NCBI GenBank assembly: GCA_044234625.1
Contig: JBIIIP010000005.1
Coordinates: 1 to 51,708 of the forward strand
Reading direction: 5' to 3'
Length of the DNA: 51,708 bases
From: CACORA01 sp044234625
GTDB lineage: Bacteria > Planctomycetota > Planctomycetia > Pirellulales > UBA1268
In this document: positions 16,037 to 24,907 of the stretch, piece after piece
Layout of the letters: each line of letters opens with the position of its first letter
Position numbering within the stretch: position 1 is the first letter of the stretch
Notes under the pieces: generated by a model
Told to the model about the DNA's origin: nothing
The model's database searches: none
The model's input: only the letters and a program-made list of their open reading frames with translations
Position numbers and translations under genes: made by a program

Positions 16037-16981
16037 TCAGACCAGATACCCGGCCCAGTCCCAAGCGGCCGGGGCGGCGGCCCGCCATGCCGCGAGATCG
16101 GCCTGCAACAGGTCGCAGCCGCGTCGCTTTTCGCCCGTCCGACCTCCCACGGGCCGCATCGCCACGAGAGGCACGTCCGGCGGCGCCTCCCGCCACGCCG
16201 GATGCGGCAGCCCGCCTGCCGCCATGGCGACGACGAAAAAGCCGAGGCCTTCAGGCACGGGGGGAGGCGGCTCCGTGGCATCCACCTCGAGCCCGAGGAG
16301 AAGCGATCCCTTCTCCTGCCGGACTGCGGTGGCCAGCGGCGACAGCTGCTCGCCAGCGATGGAACGCGGCAGCACGGCGAGCATGACGCTCGGATGCGCC
16401 AGCCAGCGGCGGCAGGCAGCGAGCGGATCCTTGCGGCACCACGCGACGACGCCCACCCCCCAGTCATCCGCGGTGTCGCAGAGCGATTCCGCCGGGTCGT
16501 CGACCACGGCCACGGCGAGCGACTCCCGCAGCGGCGCCGGGTCGAAATGGGCCGGGTCGCAGAACACGCCCCGCGGCACCCAACGCCTGCCGTCCAGCCA
16601 GAAAGACCGACCGCGAATGCCCAGCCTCCGCAGGCCGATGAGCTGATCGCAGGCCACGAGCGTTCCCCTGGCGGTCGTCGCGACGGCCTGAAGGTGGTAC
16701 CGCGATGGCAGGTCGGGCGTCCAATAGGACGGCTCGGTGAGGATCGCCCGGGCCAGGGCCGACGCGCCGTCCGGCGCCGGGCCGAGCCCCGTGAAGACCG
16801 CCGTGGTGGGGAGCGTGATCGCGAATCGCGACCGGGGCCCGGCGAGCTTGCCCGAAATGCTCACGGCCGCGTGGTCGGTCAGCCCCGTCAACCGCAGGTA
16901 CACCTCCGCCCGCATGTCGCTGCACTGGCCGAGGATCACGGTGAGCCGCGGCTCGACGGTGGTGGCTTCACCGCGGCTCAT
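16037..16981 (-). CDS. Uncharacterised GH2-like protein
   Basis: A 314-residue protein I cannot assign to a known function. The N-terminal 90 residues look like a beta-sandwich. Residues about 105-135 contain RRLGIRGRSFWLDGRRWVPRGVF, which resembles the glycoside hydrolase family 2 join between sandwich and barrel (GFR, then LNG, then LRG). The rest has barrel-like alternation (VAVVDDPAES, WGVGVVAWCRKDP, VMLAVLP, GSLLLGLEVD, FFVVAMAAGGL), but I see no clear pair of catalytic acids, so it may be a degenerate, non-enzymatic relative. There is no signal peptide. Its start overlaps the preceding acyl-ACP synthetase stop as ATGA, and its stop is 28 bp from the ThiF-like start. Confidence 0.6.
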   Translation of the reverse strand: MSRGEATTVEPRLTVILGQCSDMRAEVYLRLTGLTDHAAVSISGKLAGPRSRFAITLPTTAVFTGLGPAPDGASALARAILTEPSYWTPDLPSRYHLQAVATTARGTLVACDQLIGLRRLGIRGRSFWLDGRRWVPRGVFCDPAHFDPAPLRESLAVAVVDDPAESLCDTADDWGVGVVAWCRKDPLAACRRWLAHPSVMLAVLPRSIAGEQLSPLATAVRQEKGSLLLGLEVDATEPPPPVPEGLGFFVVAMAAGGLPHPAWREAPPDVPLVAMRPVGGRTGEKRRGCDLLQADLAAWRAAAPAAWDWAGYLV

Positions 16982-18591
16982 GGCGCGGCCGACGGGCCGA
17001 ACCGCTCGTGGGCGAGCGCGGCCAGCCTCTTCAGGTCGAGCTTGCCGGAGCCGAGGACCGGCATCTCCTCGATCCGGGCGAAGGAGTCGGCCCCCGGTAT
17101 CCACAGGTTGGGGAGGCCGCGCTTCGCCAACCGGCGGCACAGATCCTGCGGATCGGGCAGGTCGCAGGTGTGGAACACGACCAACCGCTCCCCCTTGGAG
17201 GCGTCGGGCACGGCCGTCACCACGGCCAGCATCTCACCATCCGTCGCCCCGCACTCCTCGTTGATCGCCTCTTCGACGTTGAGGTGCGGCACCATCTCGC
17301 CGCCAACCTTGGAAAACCGGCTTTCGCGGCCCGTGATCCTGATGAAGCCTTCGGTGTCGATCACGGCGACGTCGCCCGTGCAATACCAGCCCTCGTTCAC
17401 GACCTTCGCGGTGAGGTCGGGGCGGCCGAGGTAGCCATGCATCACGTTGGGGCCGCCGATCCACAGGAGGCCTTCCCTGCCCGCGGGCAATTCGGCGGCC
17501 GTCTCGCGGTCGGTCACGCGGGCCCGGCTGCCGAGGATCGGCTGGCCGACGGTGCCCTCGCGGGCATCCGCGGGCCGGCCGGGCACATGCCGCGACGGCG
17601 GCACGTTGGCGGCCACCAGGGGCGACAATTCGGTGGCGCCGTAGGCCTCCCATGGACGGACGCCGAACTTCTTCTCGAAGGCGTCGGCGACCTCCTTCGT
17701 GAGCTTCTCGGCAGCCCCGAACACCACCTCGAGCGTGGAAAAATCCTCGGCCGGCGTGCGGCGGATGTAGATCCGCAGGAAGGTCGGCGTGGCCATGAGG
17801 ATGGTGGCATGATGCTCGCGGGCAAGCCGCCCCACCGTCTGCCCGTCGCGCGGGTCGGTGTGGTAGACGACGGCCGGCTCGAGCGCCAGCGGCGTCCAGA
17901 GCGTCGTCGTGTAGCCGTAGGAGTGGAAGAAGGGCAGCACGCCCAGGGCCACGTCGGCTGCGGAAAGATGGAGCAGGTGATCGATGGCGCGGACGTTCGA
18001 GCCGACGTTCTCGACCGTGAGCACCACGCCCTTCGGATCGCCGGTGGAGCCCGACGTGAAGATCACGGTGAGCACGTCGTCGGGCGCGATCTTTCGGAGC
18101 CCGAGAAGGGAATCGAGAAGGGGGAGCGGCGTGAACCGCGAGTGGACGAATGCCGCGACCTTCTGCCCCAGGGTGAGCCGCGATCGCAGCGCGGCCGCAT
18201 CGAGCAATTTCTCGCCGACGTCGAGTTTCACCCGGGCCAGGAACGCGGGGCTGGAAATCACGTGCTTCAGCCCGGCGCGGTCGATGCACACGTCGAGGAT
18301 CGCCTGGGAGGTGGTGTAGTTGAGGTTCACGGCGACGCGGCCCATGAGGGCCAGCGCCGCATTCACCACGGCGCCGCCGGCGGTCGGCGGCAGCAGCACG
18401 CCCACCATCTTCTCGTCCGGGGCGAGCACGCCCGCGAGCACGCTCCGTGCCGCGAGGATCCGCAGCAGCAGCTCGCGTCCGGTGAGCCGGGTGCCGAGCG
18501 AGTCGGCCATCTTCAACCGGCCGGCCGCGGCCCGCAGCGCTCGCAGCATCCGCCGCTGCAACACCATCGGCGGATCATTGACGGCTGACAT
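16978..18591 (-). CDS. Aas-like acyl-[ACP] synthetase (AMP-dependent ligase)
   Basis: A 537-residue member of the ANL adenylating family, closest in character to the ligase half of Aas. It should activate fatty acids with ATP and load them on ACP or CoA, for recycling acyl chains into phospholipid. Motifs: P-loop TSGSTGDPKG (179-188), LPFFHSYGYTTTLW (the Aas-style FFHSFGFT motif), YGATELSPLVAANVP, the hinge region ITGRESRFSKVGGEMVPH and catalytic Lys in LGSGKLDLKRL near the C-terminus. The PlsC-type acyltransferase domain of E. coli Aas is absent. It heads the three-gene set and is divergent from leuS with 115 bp between them. Confidence 0.85.
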   Translation of the reverse strand: MSAVNDPPMVLQRRMLRALRAAAGRLKMADSLGTRLTGRELLLRILAARSVLAGVLAPDEKMVGVLLPPTAGGAVVNAALALMGRVAVNLNYTTSQAILDVCIDRAGLKHVISSPAFLARVKLDVGEKLLDAAALRSRLTLGQKVAAFVHSRFTPLPLLDSLLGLRKIAPDDVLTVIFTSGSTGDPKGVVLTVENVGSNVRAIDHLLHLSAADVALGVLPFFHSYGYTTTLWTPLALEPAVVYHTDPRDGQTVGRLAREHHATILMATPTFLRIYIRRTPAEDFSTLEVVFGAAEKLTKEVADAFEKKFGVRPWEAYGATELSPLVAANVPPSRHVPGRPADAREGTVGQPILGSRARVTDRETAAELPAGREGLLWIGGPNVMHGYLGRPDLTAKVVNEGWYCTGDVAVIDTEGFIRITGRESRFSKVGGEMVPHLNVEEAINEECGATDGEMLAVVTAVPDASKGERLVVFHTCDLPDPQDLCRRLAKRGLPNLWIPGADSFARIEEMPVLGSGKLDLKRLAALAHERFGPSAAP

Positions 18592-18628
18592 CGGTGGCGT
18601 GAGCTCTCCGGGGTGTGACCGCTTCGCG

Positions 18629-18656
18629 TTGCCGGTTCACTCTGGAGTATTAGAAT
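18629..18656 (+). promoter_or_regulatory. Putative leuS promoter
   Basis: TTGCCG (18629-18634), a 16-bp spacer and TAGAAT (18651-18656, 5 of 6 matches to TATAAT) stand in an otherwise GC-rich gap 51 bp upstream of the leuS start. I see no T-box-like specifier structure. Confidence 0.5.
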
Positions 18657-18706
18657 CGGGCCGGCCGGAACTGAACAGTTCGCTCCGTCCGCGAGACACC
18701 CGCCGC

Positions 18707-21508
18707 ATGCCCCGCTACCAGCCCTCCCGGATCGAGCCCAAGTGGCAGGCATGGTGGGACGAGCACGGCAGCTTCGCCACGCCCCGGCTGCCGGCGCCCG
18801 GCCAGGCGAAGGCCTACGTGCTCGACATGTTTCCCTACCCCAGCGGAGACGGGCTCCACGTCGGCCACCCCGAGGGCTACACGGCGACCGACATCGTGTC
18901 GCGGTTCTCCCGGATGCGGGGCATCTGCGTCATGCACCCGATGGGTTTCGACGCCTTCGGCCTCCCGGCCGAGGAGTATGCCATCCGCACCGGCACCCCG
19001 CCGCGGCAGAGCACCGAGCGCAACATCGCCACCTTCCGTCGCCAGTTGAAGATGCTCGGCTTCAGCTACGACTGGAATCGGGAACTGGCGACGACCGACC
19101 CGGACTACGTCCGCTGGACGCAGTGGATCTTCCTCGTGCTCTTCGACACGTGGTTCGATCCGATCCAGCAGAAGGGGCGGCCGATCGCCGAACTGCCGAT
19201 CCCCGCCGACGTGGCCACCGGAGGGGAGGCCGCGATCGCCCGCTACCGCGACGAGCATCGGCTCGCCTACCAGGCGGAGGCGCCGGTGAACTGGTGCCCC
19301 GCGCTGGGCACCGTGCTCGCCAACGAGGAAGTGATCGGAGGCGTCAGCGAACGTGGCGGCCATCCGGTCGTCCGCATCCCGTTGCGGCAATGGATGCTCC
19401 GCATCACGGCCTACGCGGATCGCCTCGACCGGGAACTGGAGGCACTCGATTGGCCGGCGAGCATCAAGAAGCTGCAGCGCGACTGGATCGGGAAAAGCAC
19501 CGGGGCGGAGGTCGATTTCTTCATCGCGCCGGCGGCGGGCGATGGGCCGGCGGCGTTCGCAGCGTGGCAGCAGGGCCGCGCGGCAGGCGGTTTTCCGCCG
19601 CGGCCCGGCCGCGACGCGCTGCGGATCTACACCACCCGCCCCGACACGCTCTACGGCGTGACCGCCATGGTGATCGCTCCCGAGCACCCGCTCCTCGATG
19701 CGCTCGCCGCGCCGGAGCAGCGGCCGGCGATTGACGCCTACCGGGCGGCGGCGGCAAGAAAAAGCGACCTCGACCGCACCGACTTGGCCCGGGAAAAGAC
19801 AGCCGTCTTCACCGGCTCCCACGTCTTCCACCCGCTCACCGGGCAGCCGGTGGCTGTGTGGGTGGCCGACTACGTGCTCGCCAGCTACGGCACGGGAGCG
19901 ATCATGGCCGTGCCCGCCCACGACGACCGCGATTTCGAGTTCGCCAAGGCATTCGGCCTGGAGATCGTCACCGTCGTCGAGCCGGCTGACCGGCCGGCGC
20001 AGCCGGGCGAACTGTTCTGCGGCGACGGCCGGGCGGTGAACTCGGGCCCCTACACCGGCCTCGACACGCGCGGCTTCATCGAAAGGGTCGGCGGCGACCT
20101 GCGGCGTTCGGGGCTCGGCCGACCGGCCGTCAACTACAAGCTCCGCGACTGGCTCTTCAGCCGGCAGCGGTTCTGGGGCGAGCCGTTCCCGATCCTCCAC
20201 GAACTCGACGCCACCGGCAGCCCGACGGGCGTGCTCCGCGCCGTGGAGGAGAGCGAACTGCCGGTGCCGCTCCCCGACCTCACCGACTTCAAGCCCGGCG
20301 ACACGCCCGATCCACCGCTCTCCCGGGCGCCCGCCGACTGGCTGTTCGTGACCCGCGACGGCAAGCGCTACAGGCGCGAGACCAACACGATGCCGCAATG
20401 GGCCGGCTCGTGCTGGTATTACCTGCGCTTCCTCGACCCGCGGAACGCCGCGCGATTCGTGGCCGCCGACGTGGAACGGGCCTGGATGCCGGTCGATCTC
20501 TACGTCGGCGGCGCCGAGCACGCGGTGCTGCACCTTCTCTATTCGCGGTTCTGGCACAAGGTGCTCCATGACCGCGGCCACGTCTCCTGCCTCGAACCCT
20601 TCGGCAGGCTCGTCAACCAGGGAATGATCCTCGGCGAGGTGGAGTTCACGGGCTACCGCAGCGCCCAGGGGGGCTGGGTGTCGGCGGGCAGGCAGACCGA
20701 GGCAGACATCCCCGCGCGGGTTCCCGCCGACCAGGTGGAGAAACAAGGGGAGCACTTCGTGCTCCGCGACGCCCCCGCGATCCGCGTGGAGAGCCGGGCC
20801 TACAAGATGTCGAAGAGCCGCGGCAACGTGGTGAATCCCGACCACGTCGTCCGCGACTTCGGCGCCGATTCACTGCGGCTCTACGAGATGTTCATGGGGC
20901 CGCTCGAGGCCACGAAGCCCTGGAGCACCACGGGCGTGGGCGGCGTGCGCGGCTTCCTCGACCGCTGCTGGCGGCTCGTCGTCGATGAGAAGGCGGATGC
21001 GGTCACCGTGGGCCCCCAGGTCTGCGACGACGCCCCGACCGATGACCAGCTGCGGGAACTCCACCGCACGATCGACAAGGTCACCAAAGACATCCAGTCG
21101 CTGTCGTTCAACACCGCCATCGCGAAGATGATGGAATTCGTCAACTTCTGCACGCCGCTCGAGCGGCGGCCGCGGGCGATTCTCGAGCCGTTCGTGACCA
21201 TCCTTTCCCCGTTCGCTCCCCACCTGGCCGAGGAGCTGTGGGAGATCCTCGGCCGGCCGGCGCCGGTATCGCTCGCCGCCTGGCCGGCCGTCGACGAAAA
21301 GTGGCTCGCGGACGACACGGTCGAGATTCCGGTGCAGATCCAGGGCAAGCTGCGTGGCCGCGTGGTGGTGGCGGCCGACGCCGATGCCGAGACGATGAAG
21401 GCCGCCGCGACGGCCGACCCGAAGATCGCCGACCTCCTTGCCGGCAAGCGGATCGTGAAAGTCGTCGCCGTTCCCGGCCGGCTGGTGAACTTCGTGGTGC
21501 AGCCCTGA
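18707..21508 (+). CDS. leuS: Leucyl-tRNA synthetase
   Basis: Charges tRNA-Leu. The 933-residue length fits the bacterial class Ia enzyme, with small insertions. The HIGH-type motif is HVGH at 51-54 (PYPSGDGLHVGHPEGYTATD) and the KMSKS loop is at 700-704 (YKMSKSRGNVVNPDH). Between them lie the CP1 editing domain (TTRPDTLYGVTAMVIAPEHP, YGTGAIMAVPAHDDRDFEFA) and FSRQRFWGEPFPI. The anticodon-binding and C-terminal domains follow and end VAVPGRLVNFVV. The editing pocket threonine-rich TTRPDT and the Asp of HDDRD are intact, so post-transfer editing should work. The ATG at 18707 is chosen by family N-terminus. Monocistronic by position. Confidence 0.97.
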   Translation: MPRYQPSRIEPKWQAWWDEHGSFATPRLPAPGQAKAYVLDMFPYPSGDGLHVGHPEGYTATDIVSRFSRMRGICVMHPMGFDAFGLPAEEYAIRTGTPPRQSTERNIATFRRQLKMLGFSYDWNRELATTDPDYVRWTQWIFLVLFDTWFDPIQQKGRPIAELPIPADVATGGEAAIARYRDEHRLAYQAEAPVNWCPALGTVLANEEVIGGVSERGGHPVVRIPLRQWMLRITAYADRLDRELEALDWPASIKKLQRDWIGKSTGAEVDFFIAPAAGDGPAAFAAWQQGRAAGGFPPRPGRDALRIYTTRPDTLYGVTAMVIAPEHPLLDALAAPEQRPAIDAYRAAAARKSDLDRTDLAREKTAVFTGSHVFHPLTGQPVAVWVADYVLASYGTGAIMAVPAHDDRDFEFAKAFGLEIVTVVEPADRPAQPGELFCGDGRAVNSGPYTGLDTRGFIERVGGDLRRSGLGRPAVNYKLRDWLFSRQRFWGEPFPILHELDATGSPTGVLRAVEESELPVPLPDLTDFKPGDTPDPPLSRAPADWLFVTRDGKRYRRETNTMPQWAGSCWYYLRFLDPRNAARFVAADVERAWMPVDLYVGGAEHAVLHLLYSRFWHKVLHDRGHVSCLEPFGRLVNQGMILGEVEFTGYRSAQGGWVSAGRQTEADIPARVPADQVEKQGEHFVLRDAPAIRVESRAYKMSKSRGNVVNPDHVVRDFGADSLRLYEMFMGPLEATKPWSTTGVGGVRGFLDRCWRLVVDEKADAVTVGPQVCDDAPTDDQLRELHRTIDKVTKDIQSLSFNTAIAKMMEFVNFCTPLERRPRAILEPFVTILSPFAPHLAEELWEILGRPAPVSLAAWPAVDEKWLADDTVEIPVQIQGKLRGRVVVAADADAETMKAAATADPKIADLLAGKRIVKVVAVPGRLVNFVVQP

Positions 21509-21524
21509 AAAGGCCGGGCCGCCA

Positions 21525-21588
21525 TTCCCAAATCGACAAAGAGTTTTATAACCCTCGGTCGACGGGAGCCGGCACGGCCAGGGCTCCC
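21525..21588 (+). promoter_or_regulatory. Putative promoter and leader hairpin of the xylA-like operon
   Basis: An AT-rich island gives TATAAC at 21547-21552, with a poor -35 (TTCCCA, 21525-21530) 16 bp upstream. Downstream, GGGAGCC (21564-21570) pairs with GGCTCCC (21582-21588) around an 11-nt loop, directly ahead of the first possible ATG (21591). Whether the hairpin is regulatory is unknown. Confidence 0.35.
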
Positions 21589-21626
21589 GCATGGCCCGAG
21601 ACACCGCTTTCCCGAAGGATGCCCCG

Positions 21627-22661
21627 ATGCCGTCCGCCTACCGCTTCTCGATCGGTCCTTGGAACATCAGCCGTGGCGCCGACCCGTTCGGCCCGCCCGT
21701 GCGGCCGCAGGTTTCCTTCGACGACGTGCTGAGCGCGGCCGTTCAACTCGGCTTCCAGGGCATCCAGTTTCACGACGACGACGCCGTCCCCGGCCTCGAG
21801 AATCTATCGCCCCCGCGGATCATCGCCGAGGCCGAGGCCATGAAGCGGAAGCTCGAGGACCGCGGCCTGGTGGCAGAGTTCGTCGCCCCGCGGCTGTGGG
21901 AGCACGAGCAGGGCATCGACGGCGGTTACACGTCCAACTGCGCCACCGCGCGGAAATGGGCGATCGAGCGATCGAAGCGGGCGGTGGACGTGGCGTTGGC
22001 GCTCGGCTGCGACCTGATCGTGATGTGGCCGGCCCGCGAGGGCACCGCCGTCCGCGAGAGCAAGAATCCCGTCACGGCCGCGGCCCAGATGCTCGAGGCG
22101 ATCAATGCCATCCTGGCCGCCGGGCCGCAGATCCGGCTGGCGATCGAGCCCAAGCCCAACGAGCCGGTGGACCATGCGTTCGTGCCGACAATCGGCCACG
22201 CCCTCGCGCTCGGCGCCCGGTCGGCCGATCCGGCCCGGGTGGGCGTGCTCATCGAGTCCGCGCATGCGATCCTGGCCGGCCTCGATCCGTCCGACGAGAT
22301 GGGCTTCGCCCTGGCGGCCGGCAAGCTCTGGAGCGTGCACCTCAACGATCAGAACGGCCTCAAGTTCGACCAAGACAAGGTTTTCGGGGCGGCGAATCTG
22401 CGTGGTGCCTTCGACCAGGTGCGGGTGCTGGAACAGGCCGGATACGCCGACACCGGCGCCTTCGTCGGCTTCGACGTGAAGGCCCAGCGGACGCAGAAGG
22501 CGGCCTCGGCCACGGCCCATCTTGCCACCAGCAAGGCGATCTTTCTGCGGCTCGTGGAGAAGGCTCGCTCGTTCCCCGAGAAGCAGGCCGCCGAGTGCAT
22601 CGCGAACCGCGATTACGAGGCCCTGGAGAGGACCGTGCTGGAACACCTCCTGGCCGGCTGA
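21627..22661 (+). CDS. Xylose isomerase-like TIM-barrel enzyme
   Basis: A 344-residue class I-like xylose isomerase, expected to interconvert an aldose and a ketose with two divalent metals. The catalytic and metal set of XylA can be lined up: His49/Asp52 in FHDDD, Trp134 and Glu138 in MWPAREG, Glu174 in IEPKPNEP, Glu210 and His213 in IESAH, Asp248 and Asp250 in KFDQD, Asp283 in GFDVK. The usual WGGREG is WPAREG and the usual NPEVGH is LIESAH, so the sugar pocket may differ from true xylose isomerase. An upstream in-frame ATG at 21591 would add 12 residues; neither start has a strong ribosome-binding site. It is followed by a PfkB kinase and an aldolase-like gene, suggesting one catabolic route. 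Confidence 0.85.
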   Translation: MPSAYRFSIGPWNISRGADPFGPPVRPQVSFDDVLSAAVQLGFQGIQFHDDDAVPGLENLSPPRIIAEAEAMKRKLEDRGLVAEFVAPRLWEHEQGIDGGYTSNCATARKWAIERSKRAVDVALALGCDLIVMWPAREGTAVRESKNPVTAAAQMLEAINAILAAGPQIRLAIEPKPNEPVDHAFVPTIGHALALGARSADPARVGVLIESAHAILAGLDPSDEMGFALAAGKLWSVHLNDQNGLKFDQDKVFGAANLRGAFDQVRVLEQAGYADTGAFVGFDVKAQRTQKAASATAHLATSKAIFLRLVEKARSFPEKQAAECIANRDYEALERTVLEHLLAG

Positions 22662-22751
22662 CGGACTGCCGTGGAGCAGGTGCCGGAAAACCCCTGATCG
22701 AGGCCGCGCTCTTCGCCGGCGACCATGTCTCCCACCGCGACACGAAACACC

Positions 22752-23726
22752 ATGCCGCCCCGTGATGACGAGTTCGACTGCGTCGTCTGCGGCACCTGTG
22801 TGGCCGACATCCTCGTGCGTCCCGTGCCGCTCGCCGAACCCGTCGGTGGTGGGCGGCTCTTTCATGTCGAGCCGATCGAGGCCACGACCGGAGGCATCGT
22901 CTGCAACACGGGGATCGCGATGCGGAGGCTCGGCATGCGGATCGCCGCCGCCGGCCTCGTGGGGGCCGATCCGTGGGGCGATCTCGTGCGCTCGCGGCTC
23001 TCGGCCGAGGGCATCGACACGTCGGCCCTCAACCCACACCCGAGCCGCGCGACCAGCACGACGGCCGTGCTCATCGATCCCGGCGGCGAGCGGAGCTTCG
23101 CGCACCACGTGGGCGCGCCGGCGGCGCTCGACCTCGCCTTCGTCCGCAGCCTCGTCCCGCACTGGCAGCGGAGCCGCGTGGCGCTCGTCGGCTATTTCGG
23201 GCTGTTGCCGGCCCTCGAGCCGGCCATGGCCGACGCGCTGGCGGCCATCCGTGGGGCCGGCTGCCTCGTGGCCCTCGAAACCGCCGGCGACGGCGGCTCG
23301 CTCGCCGAACTGCTCCCGGCGTTGCCCCACGTCGATGTCTACGTGCCCAGCCTCGACGAGGCGACGCGGCAGACGGCGCTCCACGCTCCGCGCGAGATCG
23401 TGGCCTGCTACCGCGACCATGGCGGCGCCGGAATCCTCGGCGTGAAGCTGGGCACGCGTGGCGTGCTGCTCAGCCCGACGGCCGGCGAGTTCATCGACAT
23501 CCCCTGCGTGCCGGCCCCCGGGCCGGTCGCCGACACGACCGGCGCCGGTGATTCGTTCCTCGCCGGCCTGCTCACCGGCATCCTCCGCGGCATGCCGCTC
23601 CGTGAGGCAGGAGCCCTCGGTGCCGCCACGGCGGCCTGCTGCGTCACCGGAAGGGGCGCCGTCGCCGGCCTGCGCTCCTTTGAGGACACGCTCGCGCTGG
23701 CCACGGATTCGACGAAAGGAAGATGA
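22752..23726 (+). CDS. PfkB-family carbohydrate kinase
   Basis: A 324-residue ribokinase/PfkB-fold sugar kinase. The N-terminal family motif is degenerate (GTCVADILVRP) and followed by GGIVCNTGIAMRRLGM, the sugar-binding glycine pair. The second signature is DTTGAGDSFLAGLL, with the catalytic base Asp267. The substrate is unknown; by position it would phosphorylate the ketose formed by the neighbouring isomerase. An alternative ATG at 22725 adds nine residues. The stop overlaps the start of the next gene (ATGATG), indicating translational coupling. The gap from the isomerase gene is 90 bp with no clear promoter. Confidence 0.88.
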   Translation: MPPRDDEFDCVVCGTCVADILVRPVPLAEPVGGGRLFHVEPIEATTGGIVCNTGIAMRRLGMRIAAAGLVGADPWGDLVRSRLSAEGIDTSALNPHPSRATSTTAVLIDPGGERSFAHHVGAPAALDLAFVRSLVPHWQRSRVALVGYFGLLPALEPAMADALAAIRGAGCLVALETAGDGGSLAELLPALPHVDVYVPSLDEATRQTALHAPREIVACYRDHGGAGILGVKLGTRGVLLSPTAGEFIDIPCVPAPGPVADTTGAGDSFLAGLLTGILRGMPLREAGALGAATAACCVTGRGAVAGLRSFEDTLALATDSTKGR

Positions 23727-24793
23727 TGGCCTCCACACCCGCGCAGAAATCCCTCGACTCCAAGCTGGCGCGCATCCTCCGGGATCCCGGCTGCGGCGAC
23801 TTCATCCTGGCGGACGCCAAGGATGCCGACATGGCGTTCGGCCTGGCCGCACCAGGGATCCGGCAGGGGGGCGACCCGACGCGTGGCCCCTTCCGCACGA
23901 TCGCCGAGTATCACGGGCAGATCCGGGAAATCGTGGCCCAGGGCCTCGTCGACATCATGCTCATGAGCGCGAGCACGAGCGAGCGGCTGGCGATCGACGA
24001 GGGCCTGTTCGTCGATTCCCCGGTGACGCCGGCCGTGCGCATGAACGACACCACCGACATCTGGCTCGCGTCCGGCAGCGGCGGCTACGCCCGCGAGCCC
24101 GCCCTTCCCTTCGCCACCACGACGTTCGGTCAGGCACGCAGCGGCCGCGTCGACGGCCTGGAGATGCCCGGCGGCCGGGGGGCCAATCTCGGCCTCTTCT
24201 CCCTCACGCTCAACGACGACGCCGCCCTCGATCGGGCGATGCTCGTGGCCTACCGCGACTTTCGCATCGAGGCGGAGCGCAGCGGATTTCGCCACTTCCT
24301 CGAGGTTTTCTTCCCCAACGCGCTGGGGCGGATCCCGGGCCGGCCGGGTGCGGAGAAGCCCCGCGACATCGCCCGCTTCCTCGCCGATCACGTCGTGCGG
24401 GCGTTGGCCGGCGTGCCGCGGGCCGGCCGGCCGATCTTCCTCAAGATCCCGTATCTGGGGCCGGATGTGACGGAGCAGCTTGCGGACTACGACTCGTCGG
24501 TGGTCGTCGGAATCCTCGGCGGTGCCGCCGGGACGACGCATGACGCCTTCGGCCTCGTCGCCGAAGCGAAGCAGCATGGCGCTCGCGTTGCCCTCTTCGG
24601 CCGGAAGATCAACGCCGCCGAGCATCAGCTCGCTTTTGTCCGGCACCTGCGGGCGGTGGCCGATGGCCAACTCGGGCCGGCGGAGGCGGTACGTGCCTAC
24701 CATGGCGAATTGGCTGCCCTCGGCATCGTGGCCCACCGCCCCCTCGACGCGGATCTCGCCCGCACGCCCACGGCGTCGGCCTACGGCGGCTGA
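23723..24793 (+). CDS. Putative aldolase-like TIM-barrel protein
   Basis: A 356-residue protein with a pattern of alternating beta strands and helices consistent with a class I aldolase-type barrel. I cannot place it in a named family with confidence. Candidate features are FILADAKDADMAFGLAAPG, LVDIMLMSASTSERLAI, a Lys near residue 241 in IFLKIPYLGP (possible Schiff-base lysine), and the phosphate-site-like VVGILGGAAGTTHDAFGLV followed by GARVALFGRKI. The latter pair resembles C-terminal phosphate-binding strands of DeoC/LacD-like enzymes. It overlaps the kinase stop by 4 bp. By context it may cleave the phosphorylated ketose. Function is inference. Confidence 0.6.
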   Translation: MMASTPAQKSLDSKLARILRDPGCGDFILADAKDADMAFGLAAPGIRQGGDPTRGPFRTIAEYHGQIREIVAQGLVDIMLMSASTSERLAIDEGLFVDSPVTPAVRMNDTTDIWLASGSGGYAREPALPFATTTFGQARSGRVDGLEMPGGRGANLGLFSLTLNDDAALDRAMLVAYRDFRIEAERSGFRHFLEVFFPNALGRIPGRPGAEKPRDIARFLADHVVRALAGVPRAGRPIFLKIPYLGPDVTEQLADYDSSVVVGILGGAAGTTHDAFGLVAEAKQHGARVALFGRKINAAEHQLAFVRHLRAVADGQLGPAEAVRAYHGELAALGIVAHRPLDADLARTPTASAYGG

Positions 24794-24835
24794 ACTCTCC
24801 CGGCGGGGGTTTCATGGCGTTCGGCAAACACCCAT

Positions 24836-24863
24836 TTGCGAGGGGGCCGACGTCCTTTAGCAT
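24836..24863 (+). promoter_or_regulatory. Putative glgC promoter
   Basis: TTGCGA (24836-24841) and TAGCAT (24858-24863) are separated by 16 bp, 45 bp ahead of the glgC start. Both hexamers match consensus at 4 of 6 positions. Confidence 0.35.
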
Positions 24864-24907
24864 GAGCGGATTCTCGACGGAGTCGGGGCATCGAACAGGG
24901 ACGATCC

